Below, piece after piece: positions 18,313-27,693 of a stretch of 64,000 nucleotides of DNA. The stretch spans positions 930,001-994,000 of the forward strand of contig NZ_WNXC01000001.1 of NCBI RefSeq assembly GCF_014172405.1. Reading direction: 5' to 3'. The translations under genes were made by a program, and so were the position numbers. The stretch comes from Pedobacter gandavensis (GTDB lineage: Bacteria > Bacteroidota > Bacteroidia > Sphingobacteriales > Sphingobacteriaceae). Positions within the stretch are counted from its first letter, which is position 1, and the number at the start of each line of letters is the position of its first letter. The notes beneath the pieces are model-generated. The model was not told the origin of the DNA and made no database searches. It saw only the letters and a list, made by a program, of their open reading frames with translations.

Positions 18313-18332
18313 AACATCAAATCATTGATGTT
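18313..18332. promoter_or_regulatory. Inverted repeat just ahead of the cyclase-family start
   Basis: AACATCAA and TTGATGTT (8-bp perfect arms, 4-nt spacer) end 23 bp before the ATG at 18356. It could be an operator or a small hairpin in the leader. Confidence 0.3.
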
Positions 18333-18355
18333 CTGATCGCTATAAAAATATCAAA

Positions 18356-19363
18356 ATGGAATACACAAAATCAGGCTTAGCTGGTAGAGCCATAAAGACT
18401 AAAAACTTATTAAAAACAGCTACAATAGCGGGATTATTATTAACAAATGGAATCCAGTTGCAGGCCCAAACCCAAAACACGAACACACCTATGGATTGGT
18501 TTCCATCCGCTTATGGTGCAAAAGACGAAATCGGTACGGCCAATTTACTAAGTCCAGAATTAGTTCTGCAAGCAGTGAAACTTGTGAAAACAGGAAAAAC
18601 ATATCCTCTGGCGGTTCCTGTAGATAAAAACTTACCAGCATTTCGCCACCGCAGTTTCAATCTATACAACATTCAGCCAGGAGAGCAAGCCGGAAAAACT
18701 ATGGGTCCCAATAAGTTCAGCTTCAATGACGAACTTGTAAATGGATGGACAGGTGTAGGTACGCAGCTAAATGGTATCGGACATATCGGTATCGACAATG
18801 TTTATTACAATGGTAACAAAGCGACCGACTTTGTAACTGTTGAGGGCGTAAATAAGTTGGGCATAGAAAAAGTACCTCCTATAGTTACCCGTGGTCTGGT
18901 ATTAGACATGACCGAACATTATGGCAAACCCATCGTACCCGGTGGTACAGAGTTTACAATTGCCGATATCAAAGCAGTACTTAAGAAACAAGGCTTAGCA
19001 ATTCGCAAAGGTGATGTCGTGTTGTTTAACACAGGCTGGCTGGAACTCATCGGAAAAGACAACAAACAGTTCCTGGAAACAGAACCAGGGATTGGCATGG
19101 AAGCTGCAAAATGGCTTGCTGATCAAAGTATTGTTGCATTTGGAGGAGACACTTGGGCTTCCGAGGTATATCCAAATCCTAAAAGTGACGAGGAATTCCC
19201 TATCAATCAGTACATGCTTGCTAAACGCGGGATATATAATTTAGAATTGATAGACAGTCGGGCCTTAGTGCAAGACAAGGTTTGGGAATTCCTTTTCGTC
19301 CTCGGTCAACCGCTATATAAAGGCTCTACACAAGTCAACATTAATCCAGTGGCCATCCATTAA
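18356..19363 (+). CDS. Exported cyclase-family (kynurenine formamidase-like) hydrolase
   Basis: 335 residues with an N-terminal export signal (hydrophobic 22-37, cleavage near LQA-Q). The body matches the cyclase family (PF04199): an early FPSAYGAKDEIGTANLL block, GTQLNGIGHIG (the metal-site region, which in this subgroup replaces the usual HxGTHxDxPxH wording), LVLDMTEHYG, and a GDVVLFNTGW strand. The family contains metal-dependent amide or ester hydrolases such as kynurenine formamidase. The real substrate is unknown. Two inverted repeats upstream suggest regulated expression. Confidence 0.8.
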   Translation: MEYTKSGLAGRAIKTKNLLKTATIAGLLLTNGIQLQAQTQNTNTPMDWFPSAYGAKDEIGTANLLSPELVLQAVKLVKTGKTYPLAVPVDKNLPAFRHRSFNLYNIQPGEQAGKTMGPNKFSFNDELVNGWTGVGTQLNGIGHIGIDNVYYNGNKATDFVTVEGVNKLGIEKVPPIVTRGLVLDMTEHYGKPIVPGGTEFTIADIKAVLKKQGLAIRKGDVVLFNTGWLELIGKDNKQFLETEPGIGMEAAKWLADQSIVAFGGDTWASEVYPNPKSDEEFPINQYMLAKRGIYNLELIDSRALVQDKVWEFLFVLGQPLYKGSTQVNINPVAIH

Positions 19364-19372
19364 TTCTCTAAC

Positions 19373-19495
19373 ATAAAGAAAATCCCATTATTATTCAGCG
19401 CTATGCTGTTATTTACGAATTCAGACGCGCAAGAAAAAACAATGCCGGAACAACCTTTAAATGCTAATGTACTTCAATTAGATCTCTCAAAATAA
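19373..19495 (+). pseudogene. Remnant of an exported protein (signal peptide only)
   Basis: A 40-codon open stretch has a credible signal peptide (KKIPLLFSAMLLFTNSDAQ) followed by about 20 residues and a stop. The expected ATG is ATA at 19373, although an inner ATG exists at 19403. It looks like the surviving start of a secreted-protein gene. It lies directly after the cyclase-family gene. Confidence 0.3.
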
Positions 19496-19516
19496 GAAAT
19501 CTAATACCATTAATAT

Positions 19517-19550
19517 AAGCCTCCTAAGAAACCTGTTTCATGGGAGGCTT
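19517..19550 (+). terminator. Probable terminator
   Basis: AAGCCTCC (19517-19524) pairs with GGAGGCTT (19543-19550), followed by a short T-containing run. It separates the cyclase-family region from the siderophore receptor. Confidence 0.5.
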
Positions 19551-19633
19551 TGTAACCTCTCATAACCCCTTAATATCGCTCTTATCTCAGCCTAATCTCT
19601 TTCTTTTTTCTTTGTAATAAAGAATAAAGGAAC

Positions 19634-21796
19634 ATGACAAGACATAGAAAGCGTATTACTCTGGCAGTTATTTTAAGCATTTCATTTTCAGCAAATGCAC
19701 AACAAACCAAGCCAGACAGTTTAAAAAATCTGAGCTTAGACGAGATCTCCATCTTCTCCAAGTATTTTAAGCGATACAAATCTTCCCAATTGTCTGAAAT
19801 GTTGCGCTTACCAACACCCCTACTGAAATTACCTCAAAATATTCAGATCCTAAGTGCTGAAATCCTCAGAGATCAAGGTGTTTACAATCTAAATGAAAGC
19901 GTGACCCGCAATGTTAGCGGAACACTGCGCGAAGAGCTCCACAATGGAATATCACCGGATATTTATTCCCGTGGAGGATACATTAGTCCACAGCGAAATG
20001 GTGTAGATCTACGTCCACTAGGCAAGGGCCCTTTAGCTGACGATGTCTCTATCATTGAAAGTGTAGAGTTTCTAAAAGGCCCAAGTAATTTTATGCATGC
20101 GATGAGTGACCCTTCCGGTTCTTACAACATCGTCACAAAAAAGCCAACCGGACAAACTAAAAAGACAGCGGATTTGCTATTCGGTAGCTTTAATATGCTT
20201 CGTGCTGCCATAGATCTGGATGGCCAGTTAGACAAGGGCAATAAGCTTCAATACAGGCTTAATGTCATGGGAATGGGCGCCAATGGTTTTTTAAAGCACG
20301 ATAAGAGCAGTAAATTTCTCTTTGCTCCTGCTTTAAAGTACAAGTTTAACGACAATACCTCTTTAACAGGGGAATACATTTTTCAACACCTGAATTACAA
20401 AATGCTAAGTGAAGCACAGGTCTCTCCATATGGCTATGGCACGCTGCCAGGAGATTTTACGCTGACAGATCCTGCTACCAGACCTTTCATCGGAAAAGAC
20501 CACAATGCCTTCCTTACTTTCCAGCACAAGTTTAAGAAAGACTGGCAGGTAACCGCTAAAGTTTCCTATGTGAACAGTGCTTATGATGGTACGTTATTCT
20601 GGGTAAATGGCGTTAATCCTACAGATAAGGATATTTTGGATAGAAATCTGGTTTACGATTCCAACAAATACACCGTTTTTTCTACGCAAGCTTACCTGAA
20701 TGGTGCCTTCAAGACCGGAAATATCGGTCACCATTTTATTGCAGGAATTGATGTAAATAGAAAATCATCGCGAAGCTGGGATACCTGGGGAACTGCAAGC
20801 ACCATTTACCCACTCAGCATTTCCAACCCGATCTATTCCGAAGTGATCCTAAACAATGGCATTGGGGGTAGTTTTGAATCAGAGAACAATGCCTTTACTT
20901 CGGCCAACAAAATCCACAGAACACTCAATTACACTTCGCTTTATGCCATGGATGAGGTATCGCTGTTAGATGAAAAACTACGCGTATCCATGGGTTTACG
21001 TTTAACGGCATCTGATGGCCTGACAAACGATTATGGACAAGAAAGTCAATCCAAAGACTGGGCACTTACCCCACGATTGGGGATAAACTATTCCCTGAAC
21101 AACAACTCTTCCCTGTACTTTTTGTACGATCAGACCTTTCTTCCACAAGCCGGAACCTCCGTTGAAGGGAAAACACTAAAGCCCTTAAAAGGAACCAGCT
21201 ATGAAGTTGGAATGAAGAAAGATTGGGCAAATGGCGGTTGGAATACCACCTTATCGCTCTATAATATCTATAGAAACAGATTGATCACGCCAGATCCAAC
21301 CTCAAACTTATTGTATCAAACCGGAGAAAGCCAGTCGAGGGGAATAGAATTCGATTTAAAAGGCAGAATCGCCAAGGGTACAAATGTAATTTTCAATTAT
21401 GCCTTTACAGATTCAAAAATTATCAAAGATGATTTATACCCTGCAAATATCGGTATGGCTACACCTAATCGGGTGAAACATATCCAAAATACATGGATCA
21501 ACTACTTGTTACCTATAGAAAAAGTGGAAGGGTTTACCGTTTCCCTTGGCTACCAGTTATTGATGGGAAGAACGGAGCGCATCCCAACTACTACCCCTGA
21601 TAAATTGGATGATATCTTCAGACTTGATGCTGGCTTAGGTTGGAGCAACGCAAAATACAACATCAACTTCCTGGTTAACAATGTCCTGAATTCAAAAATC
21701 TACTCCACAGCCTGGAGAAATAAAACCGGAGATATGTACTACTGGGTACAACAGGCACCTATCAATGCCAGACTCTCCTTTCGTGTGAATCTTTAA
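19634..21796 (+). CDS. TonB-dependent siderophore receptor
   Basis: 720 residues. A signal peptide (cleavage near ANA-Q, about residue 22) is followed by a short linker, a plug domain (LPQNIQILSAEILRDQG, then SRGGYISPQRNGVD and VEFLKGPSNFMHAMSDPSG, ending NIVTKKP) and a 22-strand barrel ending in a terminal aromatic strand (ARLSFRVNL). The wording is that of FhuE/FpvA-type ferric-siderophore receptors. There is no carboxypeptidase-regulatory or STN signalling domain at the N-terminus. It lies 5 bp ahead of a FecB-like lipoprotein gene, so the two form an iron-uptake operon; no ABC permease or ATPase follows. Confidence 0.93.
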   Translation: MTRHRKRITLAVILSISFSANAQQTKPDSLKNLSLDEISIFSKYFKRYKSSQLSEMLRLPTPLLKLPQNIQILSAEILRDQGVYNLNESVTRNVSGTLREELHNGISPDIYSRGGYISPQRNGVDLRPLGKGPLADDVSIIESVEFLKGPSNFMHAMSDPSGSYNIVTKKPTGQTKKTADLLFGSFNMLRAAIDLDGQLDKGNKLQYRLNVMGMGANGFLKHDKSSKFLFAPALKYKFNDNTSLTGEYIFQHLNYKMLSEAQVSPYGYGTLPGDFTLTDPATRPFIGKDHNAFLTFQHKFKKDWQVTAKVSYVNSAYDGTLFWVNGVNPTDKDILDRNLVYDSNKYTVFSTQAYLNGAFKTGNIGHHFIAGIDVNRKSSRSWDTWGTASTIYPLSISNPIYSEVILNNGIGGSFESENNAFTSANKIHRTLNYTSLYAMDEVSLLDEKLRVSMGLRLTASDGLTNDYGQESQSKDWALTPRLGINYSLNNNSSLYFLYDQTFLPQAGTSVEGKTLKPLKGTSYEVGMKKDWANGGWNTTLSLYNIYRNRLITPDPTSNLLYQTGESQSRGIEFDLKGRIAKGTNVIFNYAFTDSKIIKDDLYPANIGMATPNRVKHIQNTWINYLLPIEKVEGFTVSLGYQLLMGRTERIPTTTPDKLDDIFRLDAGLGWSNAKYNINFLVNNVLNSKIYSTAWRNKTGDMYYWVQQAPINARLSFRVNL

Positions 21797-21801
21797 ATAA
21801 A

Positions 21802-22821
21802 ATGACAATGAACAAAATTATCGCAATATTAGGCATCGCAGGGACGATGCTCCTCTTCGGCTGTGCAAATGGCACCAAGGAGAATCCTGAAAAAAAGAAA
21901 TCGATTAGGGTAATGGATGCTGTAGGACATACCATTGAGCTCGACAAGCCCGTGGAGAGAATCGTAGTGCTGTATGAGCCTGCCTTAGATGCGCTTTACA
22001 TGTTAAATGCAGAAAAAAGCATCGTAGGTATTTTTAACAACATCTACACCAGTGACGAGCTATTCCCTTTTTACGCTAAACTAGATGATCGGATTCAGCA
22101 AAAAAAACTAGCCGTTCCCGGTAGTAATGGCGATGGCAATATCGAGAGTATCATGATGCTCAATCCTGATCTGGTGATCCTGCAATCTGCCCAACAAGAA
22201 CTCGCGCAAGCTTTAAGATCTGTTGGTGTAAAGGTGTATACCACTAAAGTAGAACAGTATCAGGAGGTATTTCAAACGATGAATGACCTGGCGATCTTAA
22301 CAGGGACCAAGGAAAGAGCCGAGGAATTAGTTTCCTATGTGAAAGCTGAATTAGCCCGTATGAAAGACAGGTCTGCTACCATTCAGACTAAGAAAAAGGC
22401 TTATTTCTCCTGGGCACATGGCCGCATCTTTGCCACTGCAGGGCGAAATAGCATGATGAACTTCTGCCTTGAAGCAGCTGGTGTAGAAAACGCATGTACG
22501 TTTGAATTAGATCAACCCAATATCAATCCGGAGACTTTGGTTGGTTGGAATCCAGACATCATCATTATGTGGAATGACAGTCCTGAGGAATTTTACAAGA
22601 GAACAGAACTGGGGGAAGTAGCAGCGATTAAAAACAAGCAAATCTATAACCTGTTGCCGATGTTCTTCTACAACCCACATACGCTAAAGTCGCTGAGTGC
22701 AGCCGTCAGCATTCACAATTGGGCCTATCCAAATCCGGATGTTGATGTGAAGCAGCAAGTAGAAAAAATCATCCTAAAGCTATACGGAGAGAAGGCCAAA
22801 GCAATTATTCCACTCATTTAA
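21802..22821 (+). CDS. FecB-like iron-siderophore binding lipoprotein
   Basis: 339 residues. The lipobox is FGC (Cys21). The body is a class III periplasmic binding protein (PF01497): IRVMDAVGHTIELDKPVERIVVL at the start, NPDLVILQ in the first lobe, a long linking helix (about 175-200), and WNPDIIIMWNDS in the second lobe. It should bind a ferric siderophore or haem-like ligand delivered by the receptor encoded 5 bp upstream. The usual FecCD permease and FecE ATPase are not in the window, so it must work with a transporter elsewhere. Met1 and Met3 are possible starts. Confidence 0.88.
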   Translation: MTMNKIIAILGIAGTMLLFGCANGTKENPEKKKSIRVMDAVGHTIELDKPVERIVVLYEPALDALYMLNAEKSIVGIFNNIYTSDELFPFYAKLDDRIQQKKLAVPGSNGDGNIESIMMLNPDLVILQSAQQELAQALRSVGVKVYTTKVEQYQEVFQTMNDLAILTGTKERAEELVSYVKAELARMKDRSATIQTKKKAYFSWAHGRIFATAGRNSMMNFCLEAAGVENACTFELDQPNINPETLVGWNPDIIIMWNDSPEEFYKRTELGEVAAIKNKQIYNLLPMFFYNPHTLKSLSAAVSIHNWAYPNPDVDVKQQVEKIILKLYGEKAKAIIPLI

Positions 22822-22829
22822 ATACATAA

Positions 22830-22857
22830 AACCCGCTTGATTTAAATCAAGCGGGTT
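22830..22857. terminator. Bidirectional terminator overlapping the PepSY gene end
   Basis: A perfect palindromic stem around TTTAAA (AACCCGCTTGA on one side, TCAAGCGGGTT on the other) followed by T6 on the plus strand. The hairpin contains the last four codons and the stop of the minus-strand PepSY gene (stop at 22842). Confidence 0.8.
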
Positions 22858-23951
22858 GCTTTTTTCCGGGACTTACTCTTTTTTCCCCACCAGATGATAA
22901 ATCCGGTTATCGGCAGCGAAGCACAAATCAGACTGACGATAAAAAACAGGATTTTAGTCGGTAATTCTCCGATCGTACCCACGTGAATGCCATAATTTAC
23001 CCTTCGGATCAGATCTGCAACATTTTCATCCAGCAGCTTCTTATTGGAAGCTGGTAATACTTTCAAAGTATGTTGATCCAGATAGAGGTCGCGCCAGGTT
23101 CCACTAAACATATCGGTACAGACATAAATCGCTTCTGAGGCTTTTTCCGGGAAGCTCACAATGATATCTTTGGGATTGTGTTCCGCGAGTTCATGAATGC
23201 CCTTAGACCAAGCCTTATCCACCTGCACGAGCATTTTAGTCTGAGGATTCTGGAGCGTATCAGAAAGTGCTTCAACTCTAGGCTTATCTGTGCCTCCGGT
23301 CACCCAGAACACCCCTTTATTGAACCATTGGAAGCTCATCATCAAACCTGTAAAGGCCAACAGCATGGCAATAATCATGGAATAGAAGCCCAGTACATTG
23401 TGTAAATCATAGTTTAGGCGTTTAAACTTAGCCTTCCATTTGATTTTAAAACTCTGATCCCGACTTCTCTTATTCCATCTTTTTGGCCACCATAAGATGA
23501 GGCCACTAATCAGCAAGAAGAAAAAGATGAAGGTACCCCAACCTACAATTTGCTCCCCGATGGATTTGGGCAACCAAAGGTAAAAATGACCTTCTTCCAC
23601 GATATGAAAGAAGTCTTCATGGTCTACCATGGCCACTATTTTGGCGGTATAGGGATCTACAAAAATGGTAGAATCCGAGTTTACGGTTACATGGGCGGTA
23701 TGCGCTTCTCCATGATACCAGACGGAGGCTACTTTCTTATCAGGCAAAGCAGTAGACACCGCTTCATAAAGTTTTGATGGAGGTAATAAAGGTCTGCCTT
23801 CTGAGGCTGCATGCAACCATGGTGAAGAAATGCTTCTGATTTCCTGTTCAAAAACAAGGATACAACCGGTGATGCCCAGAATCACAACTACGATCCCGGA
23901 AGCAATTCCGAACCATAGGTGAATCCAGGCATTTATCTTTTTAAAAGTCAT
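22842..23951 (-). CDS. PepSY-associated membrane protein (XusC-like)
   Basis: 369 residues, four transmembrane helices (about 12-34, 140-162, 190-212, 330-352) with conserved membrane histidines (HLWFGIASG, HIVEEGHFYLWLP, LHNVLGFY), and PepSY-type periplasmic regions between them. The family (PiuB/PepSY_TM) is proposed to reduce ferric siderophores at the inner membrane; XusC of Bacteroides thetaiotaomicron is an example. It is the last gene of the six-gene iron operon, 22 bp after a DUF4374 lipoprotein gene. The terminator hairpin lies within its last codons. Confidence 0.88.
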   Translation of the reverse strand: MTFKKINAWIHLWFGIASGIVVVILGITGCILVFEQEIRSISSPWLHAASEGRPLLPPSKLYEAVSTALPDKKVASVWYHGEAHTAHVTVNSDSTIFVDPYTAKIVAMVDHEDFFHIVEEGHFYLWLPKSIGEQIVGWGTFIFFFLLISGLILWWPKRWNKRSRDQSFKIKWKAKFKRLNYDLHNVLGFYSMIIAMLLAFTGLMMSFQWFNKGVFWVTGGTDKPRVEALSDTLQNPQTKMLVQVDKAWSKGIHELAEHNPKDIIVSFPEKASEAIYVCTDMFSGTWRDLYLDQHTLKVLPASNKKLLDENVADLIRRVNYGIHVGTIGELPTKILFFIVSLICASLPITGFIIWWGKKSKSRKKATRLI

Positions 23952-23973
23952 TTAAGGTCTGTAGAATGGTGTG

Positions 23974-25182
23974 TTATTTCAGTTTCTCAATGCGTAAGAT
24001 ATAGTCGATACCGCCTATAAACTCCACTCCTTTTGTCAATTGATCTGTTGCAGGGTTGTATTGCCAGATGTAATCTCTGTCGGCAGCATTTACAGCGATA
24101 AAGGCCTTCCCATCTTCTACAATGACTGCATTGACCATCCGCTCCCCTTTATCCGCAGGAAGGTCTAGTTTCTTAATCATCGTGCCGGATTTAACGTCAA
24201 TTAGTCGGTAATAATGATCGGCATCAATACTTTCGCCATTCAGTCTGGAACGGACAATGGCCTTTCCGCTTCCGATGTACCACATGGCTGGTGCTTTTTC
24301 CTGATCCGCAGATGCAGAATAATTGAAGAAATAGCCCGGGTCGATCTCTGTGGACCCGCTTTTAATGCGGAACATGGCAGATGGAGCTTGGTAATCATAA
24401 CCAGATACCGGGTCACTGATGAAATACAAGTCGTTATTTTCATCTACAAAGGAAGATGGTGCATAGACATTTAGACTGCCCAATCCAGTGGTACGGTGCT
24501 CTTCCAGGCTTTTTTCCACAGCCATCGTATGGTAATCAATTACGGCGACATATGATTTCGGATAAACCGGCATGTTCGGAAACAAACTCCAGTCGCTCGA
24601 AGCAAATCCATATCCAAGAAACAGCTTACTGTCTCTGTATTGCGCAAATCCGAAACTATATTGTTGAAATCCCTTAGGGATGGCGTTAAGGTTCAGTTTA
24701 CCCGTTTTAACCGTCATCACATCCACTTTAACCACTGCGTAACGCGCCTCACCATTCCCTTCTCCAAAAATAACCAGGGTATTGTTATCGGCCCAGGCAT
24801 AAGAACTCCAGCTGAGGTAAGCGAAAGGAATCTCTTTATCAATGATTAAAGCACCGTTCTCGACATGGTATTTACCGAAACGTCCGCTGGTAGAATTCAT
24901 ATGGTAATAGAAGCCGTCCCTTTGAACCACATCCTGCGCGTAAACCTTACCGGTCATCTCTGCTCCGTTTCCCTTCAGACTGATTGTTCCACTAGTTAAG
25001 GAAGGAATGCTGGAAATATAATAGGCTGTATTTGGCCAGCTACCCACACAAAGAACTGCCGCATATTTGGTGCCTTGTTCTACATTTCCGATGTTTCTCT
25101 TTTCGCATCCAATGATGCTGAGCATCAACATGACGAACAGAAATAGCTTTGTCGAATATTTAAATAATGTATTCATATACAT
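23974..25182 (-). CDS. DUF4374 lipoprotein (XusB-like), second copy
   Basis: 402 residues. The lipobox is IIGC (Cys26), followed by EKRN. The body is a beta-propeller-like DUF4374 protein with repeated Asp/Gly/Tyr-rich strands (TGKVYAQDVVQRDGFYYHM, NTLVIFGEGNGEARY, FGFAQYRDSKLFLGYG, ENNDLYFISDPVSG, GKAIVRSRL). In Bacteroides thetaiotaomicron the DUF4374 protein XusB is a surface lipoprotein that binds ferric enterobactin for the receptor XusA. This copy lies 39 bp after the TonB receptor gene and 22 bp before the PepSY gene, the same order as xusABC. It is a clear paralogue of the gene at 27694. Confidence 0.85.
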   Translation of the reverse strand: MYMNTLFKYSTKLFLFVMLMLSIIGCEKRNIGNVEQGTKYAAVLCVGSWPNTAYYISSIPSLTSGTISLKGNGAEMTGKVYAQDVVQRDGFYYHMNSTSGRFGKYHVENGALIIDKEIPFAYLSWSSYAWADNNTLVIFGEGNGEARYAVVKVDVMTVKTGKLNLNAIPKGFQQYSFGFAQYRDSKLFLGYGFASSDWSLFPNMPVYPKSYVAVIDYHTMAVEKSLEEHRTTGLGSLNVYAPSSFVDENNDLYFISDPVSGYDYQAPSAMFRIKSGSTEIDPGYFFNYSASADQEKAPAMWYIGSGKAIVRSRLNGESIDADHYYRLIDVKSGTMIKKLDLPADKGERMVNAVIVEDGKAFIAVNAADRDYIWQYNPATDQLTKGVEFIGGIDYILRIEKLK

Positions 25183-25221
25183 GGTGGTAATATTTTGATA
25201 ATCTGATTTTTAATATAATTA

Positions 25222-27630
25222 CTACTGAATAAAGTATCTGAATTTCACAGAGAAAGATCTGCCCGGTTTTTGAAGTTTGAAATTATCATATGCCAGGTGA
25301 TCCGTTAAGTTTCTACATTCTGCGGAGATGTTATATTTTCCTTTTTGCAGGGAGTAACTCAGGGAAGCATTGTGAATAAACTGGGTTGGGATATCGGATT
25401 TTCCGTTTGGATTTCCTTTACTTTCCCAGGTCAGGTAGAACCAGTTTACGTATTGTGTGAACCAGTTGAATTGTAATCGGGTATCCTTTCCTAATAAGTT
25501 ATCTTGTCCGATGGTAAAGTCTGCATTACCAAATAACCAAGGTTGATTGGGGATTTTGTTCAGGTACGTTCCTTCTACATTATAGGATTCAGTCTGCCCG
25601 TTTTTGGTCGTATTTACCGCACTTTGATAAGTCAGGTTCAGTGATAATGACAACAATTGAGCATAGCTGTATCTGGCTTCCGATTCAAAACCGGTGATGC
25701 GTACACTGCTTTGGTTTTCATTTTTCAGCAACTTGGAACGTACATCAGGCACAGGAAAGATGAAATCTTTGGCATTGCGGTAAAAACCAGAAGCCTCAAA
25801 GAAGAAAGCACTTTTATTGATCTGGAAACTGTAATAGGCACCCAGGTTTAGATTGTGACTACTTTCCGGTTTCAAATCTGGATTTCCCTGCAGGTTTAAT
25901 CCATCGCCAAATAGCTCTTCTGCTTCCTGAAGCCTATAGCTATGCTCATAAGAAGCTTTTACACCTAGCCCTTCTGTGATTTTATACCTGGAAGCGATCC
26001 CATAACCGAAGTTGGAGAAAGTGGTATCTTGTTTAACATATCGGCCGTTGATGTATTTTGCCCGCGCTAAGCCAAGGTGGTAGTATTTACCAAAAATGGT
26101 ATTTGATAATTTATTGTCCAGCAAGTTTTGTTGATACGCAAATCCGATAATTTGCTTGTTTACGGTACCTGGTAAGCTATCACGTCCCACTTGAAGCTGA
26201 TTGTAGTTCTCATTTTTCAAATGATCAATGGTGTAATTCAGATTTAAGGAATGTTGATTATTGATCACATAACTCAGGTTCCCCATGGCATAGGTCCGCG
26301 GCCTAACAATGTTGTTAATGGTTTTGATACTGTTCCCCATTTCTGTGTAACCTTTATCATAATAACTACCATCCCAATTGTAATTGCGAAATACAGTATC
26401 GGTAGTTTTATAGGTATCTTTTGATCGTGCTGCAAAAGCGCTTAGGGTCAGTCCTTCTGTGAACAGGTTGTTCTTTTTATAGCGTAAAGTGGCACTTTTA
26501 GCGAAATTGGTACGTCTAACTTTACCGTAAACGGTGTTTTGATCAAAACCGGTTTGTAAGTCCTGGTGACCTTCATTGTAGCCTCCGCCAATAAACAGCA
26601 CATCTGCCCAGCTTTTATTGGTTAACCCAACTTCCACTTGTCCGAGGGCAGAAAGGTAATTGTCGTGGAAACGCTTGGCGTCACCTTTCACATATTCAGC
26701 TCCATCTACATCGGTAATGTGATTTCCTACTCTGGTTCCTCCTACTACAAGATCCACGTTTTTCATCTTGTAATTGTTCTCCGAAGAATTAAAGAAACCA
26801 CTTCCTTTAATGATCAGACCGGTTTTCTGCTCTACAAACTGGCCAGTTAAAGAAGACCTGTTGGTTTGAAATGAACCGTAGCTATGGCTCAGATCCAGGT
26901 AATTACTTGCTTTCTGATTGGTAATCACATTTACTGCACCCCCCATCGCATCAGCGCCCAATTGTACGGGCACTACCCCTTTATAGACCTCTAAACGCTC
27001 TGCCATATTTACCGGGATATTGTTCAGGGACATTGCGCTGCCCATCACATCCATCGGAATGCCATCGATAAAAAATTTCACTTGTTTTCCTGATAAACCA
27101 TTGATCGAGAACTTAAAATCAGAGCCCAATCCGCCTTGTTCGCGAATCCTGACCCCGGTACTTCTGTTTAAGATCTGGTTCAAATCGGCAGTTGTATTCG
27201 CATATTTCTTCGTTTCGATTGCATTTACTGAAAATCCAGATTCTTTTACCTGCTGGGTTTTCGTTTTTCCGCTGATGTTTACGTCATGAAGTTGTTGCTG
27301 GTCCTTTTTTAAAGAAAAATTAAGGATCAGCTGCTGATTCGCTTTCAGCACGACCTGTTTACTGTCCTTTTCGAAGCCTATATAAGAAATGCTGACCGTA
27401 TAAGTCCCTGCTGAGAGGTTTTTCAATTGATAGTTCCCCTGATGGTCTGAAACTACGCCTTGTTTAGTGCCTTTCAAAAAAATGGAAGCCCCGATAATCA
27501 GTTCGTTGCCATCTTTTACATTTCCTGAAATGCTCGAAGTATTTTGTTGTGAAAAAGCACCAATTGAAAAAGTGCTGAAGAGAATGAGTAGTAGAGTTTT
27601 TCCGTAGGTCATTATTTTTATATTGTGCAT
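25222..27630 (-). CDS. TonB-dependent receptor (XusA-like) with carboxypeptidase-regulatory domain
   Basis: 802 residues. After the signal peptide (cleavage near AFS-Q) comes a carboxypeptidase-regulatory-like domain (SGNVKDGNELIIGASIF to about 115), then the plug (LNQILNRSTGVRIREQGGLG, FIDGIPMDVMG, EVYKGVVPVQLGADAMGG, AVNVIT) and the barrel ending in SVKFRYFIQ. There is no STN signalling domain although FecI/FecR genes lie in the same operon. The gene sits between the two DUF4374 genes. It is a ferric-siderophore or similar transporter of the outer membrane. Met7 (27612) is a likely alternative start and gives a better signal peptide. Confidence 0.92.
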   Translation of the reverse strand: MHNIKIMTYGKTLLLILFSTFSIGAFSQQNTSSISGNVKDGNELIIGASIFLKGTKQGVVSDHQGNYQLKNLSAGTYTVSISYIGFEKDSKQVVLKANQQLILNFSLKKDQQQLHDVNISGKTKTQQVKESGFSVNAIETKKYANTTADLNQILNRSTGVRIREQGGLGSDFKFSINGLSGKQVKFFIDGIPMDVMGSAMSLNNIPVNMAERLEVYKGVVPVQLGADAMGGAVNVITNQKASNYLDLSHSYGSFQTNRSSLTGQFVEQKTGLIIKGSGFFNSSENNYKMKNVDLVVGGTRVGNHITDVDGAEYVKGDAKRFHDNYLSALGQVEVGLTNKSWADVLFIGGGYNEGHQDLQTGFDQNTVYGKVRRTNFAKSATLRYKKNNLFTEGLTLSAFAARSKDTYKTTDTVFRNYNWDGSYYDKGYTEMGNSIKTINNIVRPRTYAMGNLSYVINNQHSLNLNYTIDHLKNENYNQLQVGRDSLPGTVNKQIIGFAYQQNLLDNKLSNTIFGKYYHLGLARAKYINGRYVKQDTTFSNFGYGIASRYKITEGLGVKASYEHSYRLQEAEELFGDGLNLQGNPDLKPESSHNLNLGAYYSFQINKSAFFFEASGFYRNAKDFIFPVPDVRSKLLKNENQSSVRITGFESEARYSYAQLLSLSLNLTYQSAVNTTKNGQTESYNVEGTYLNKIPNQPWLFGNADFTIGQDNLLGKDTRLQFNWFTQYVNWFYLTWESKGNPNGKSDIPTQFIHNASLSYSLQKGKYNISAECRNLTDHLAYDNFKLQKPGRSFSVKFRYFIQ

Positions 27631-27693
27631 TTATACCTGTTAGTAGCATAACCACAATATTCCCGAAGGTGACTGAGAAAAAAATATAGAGAA

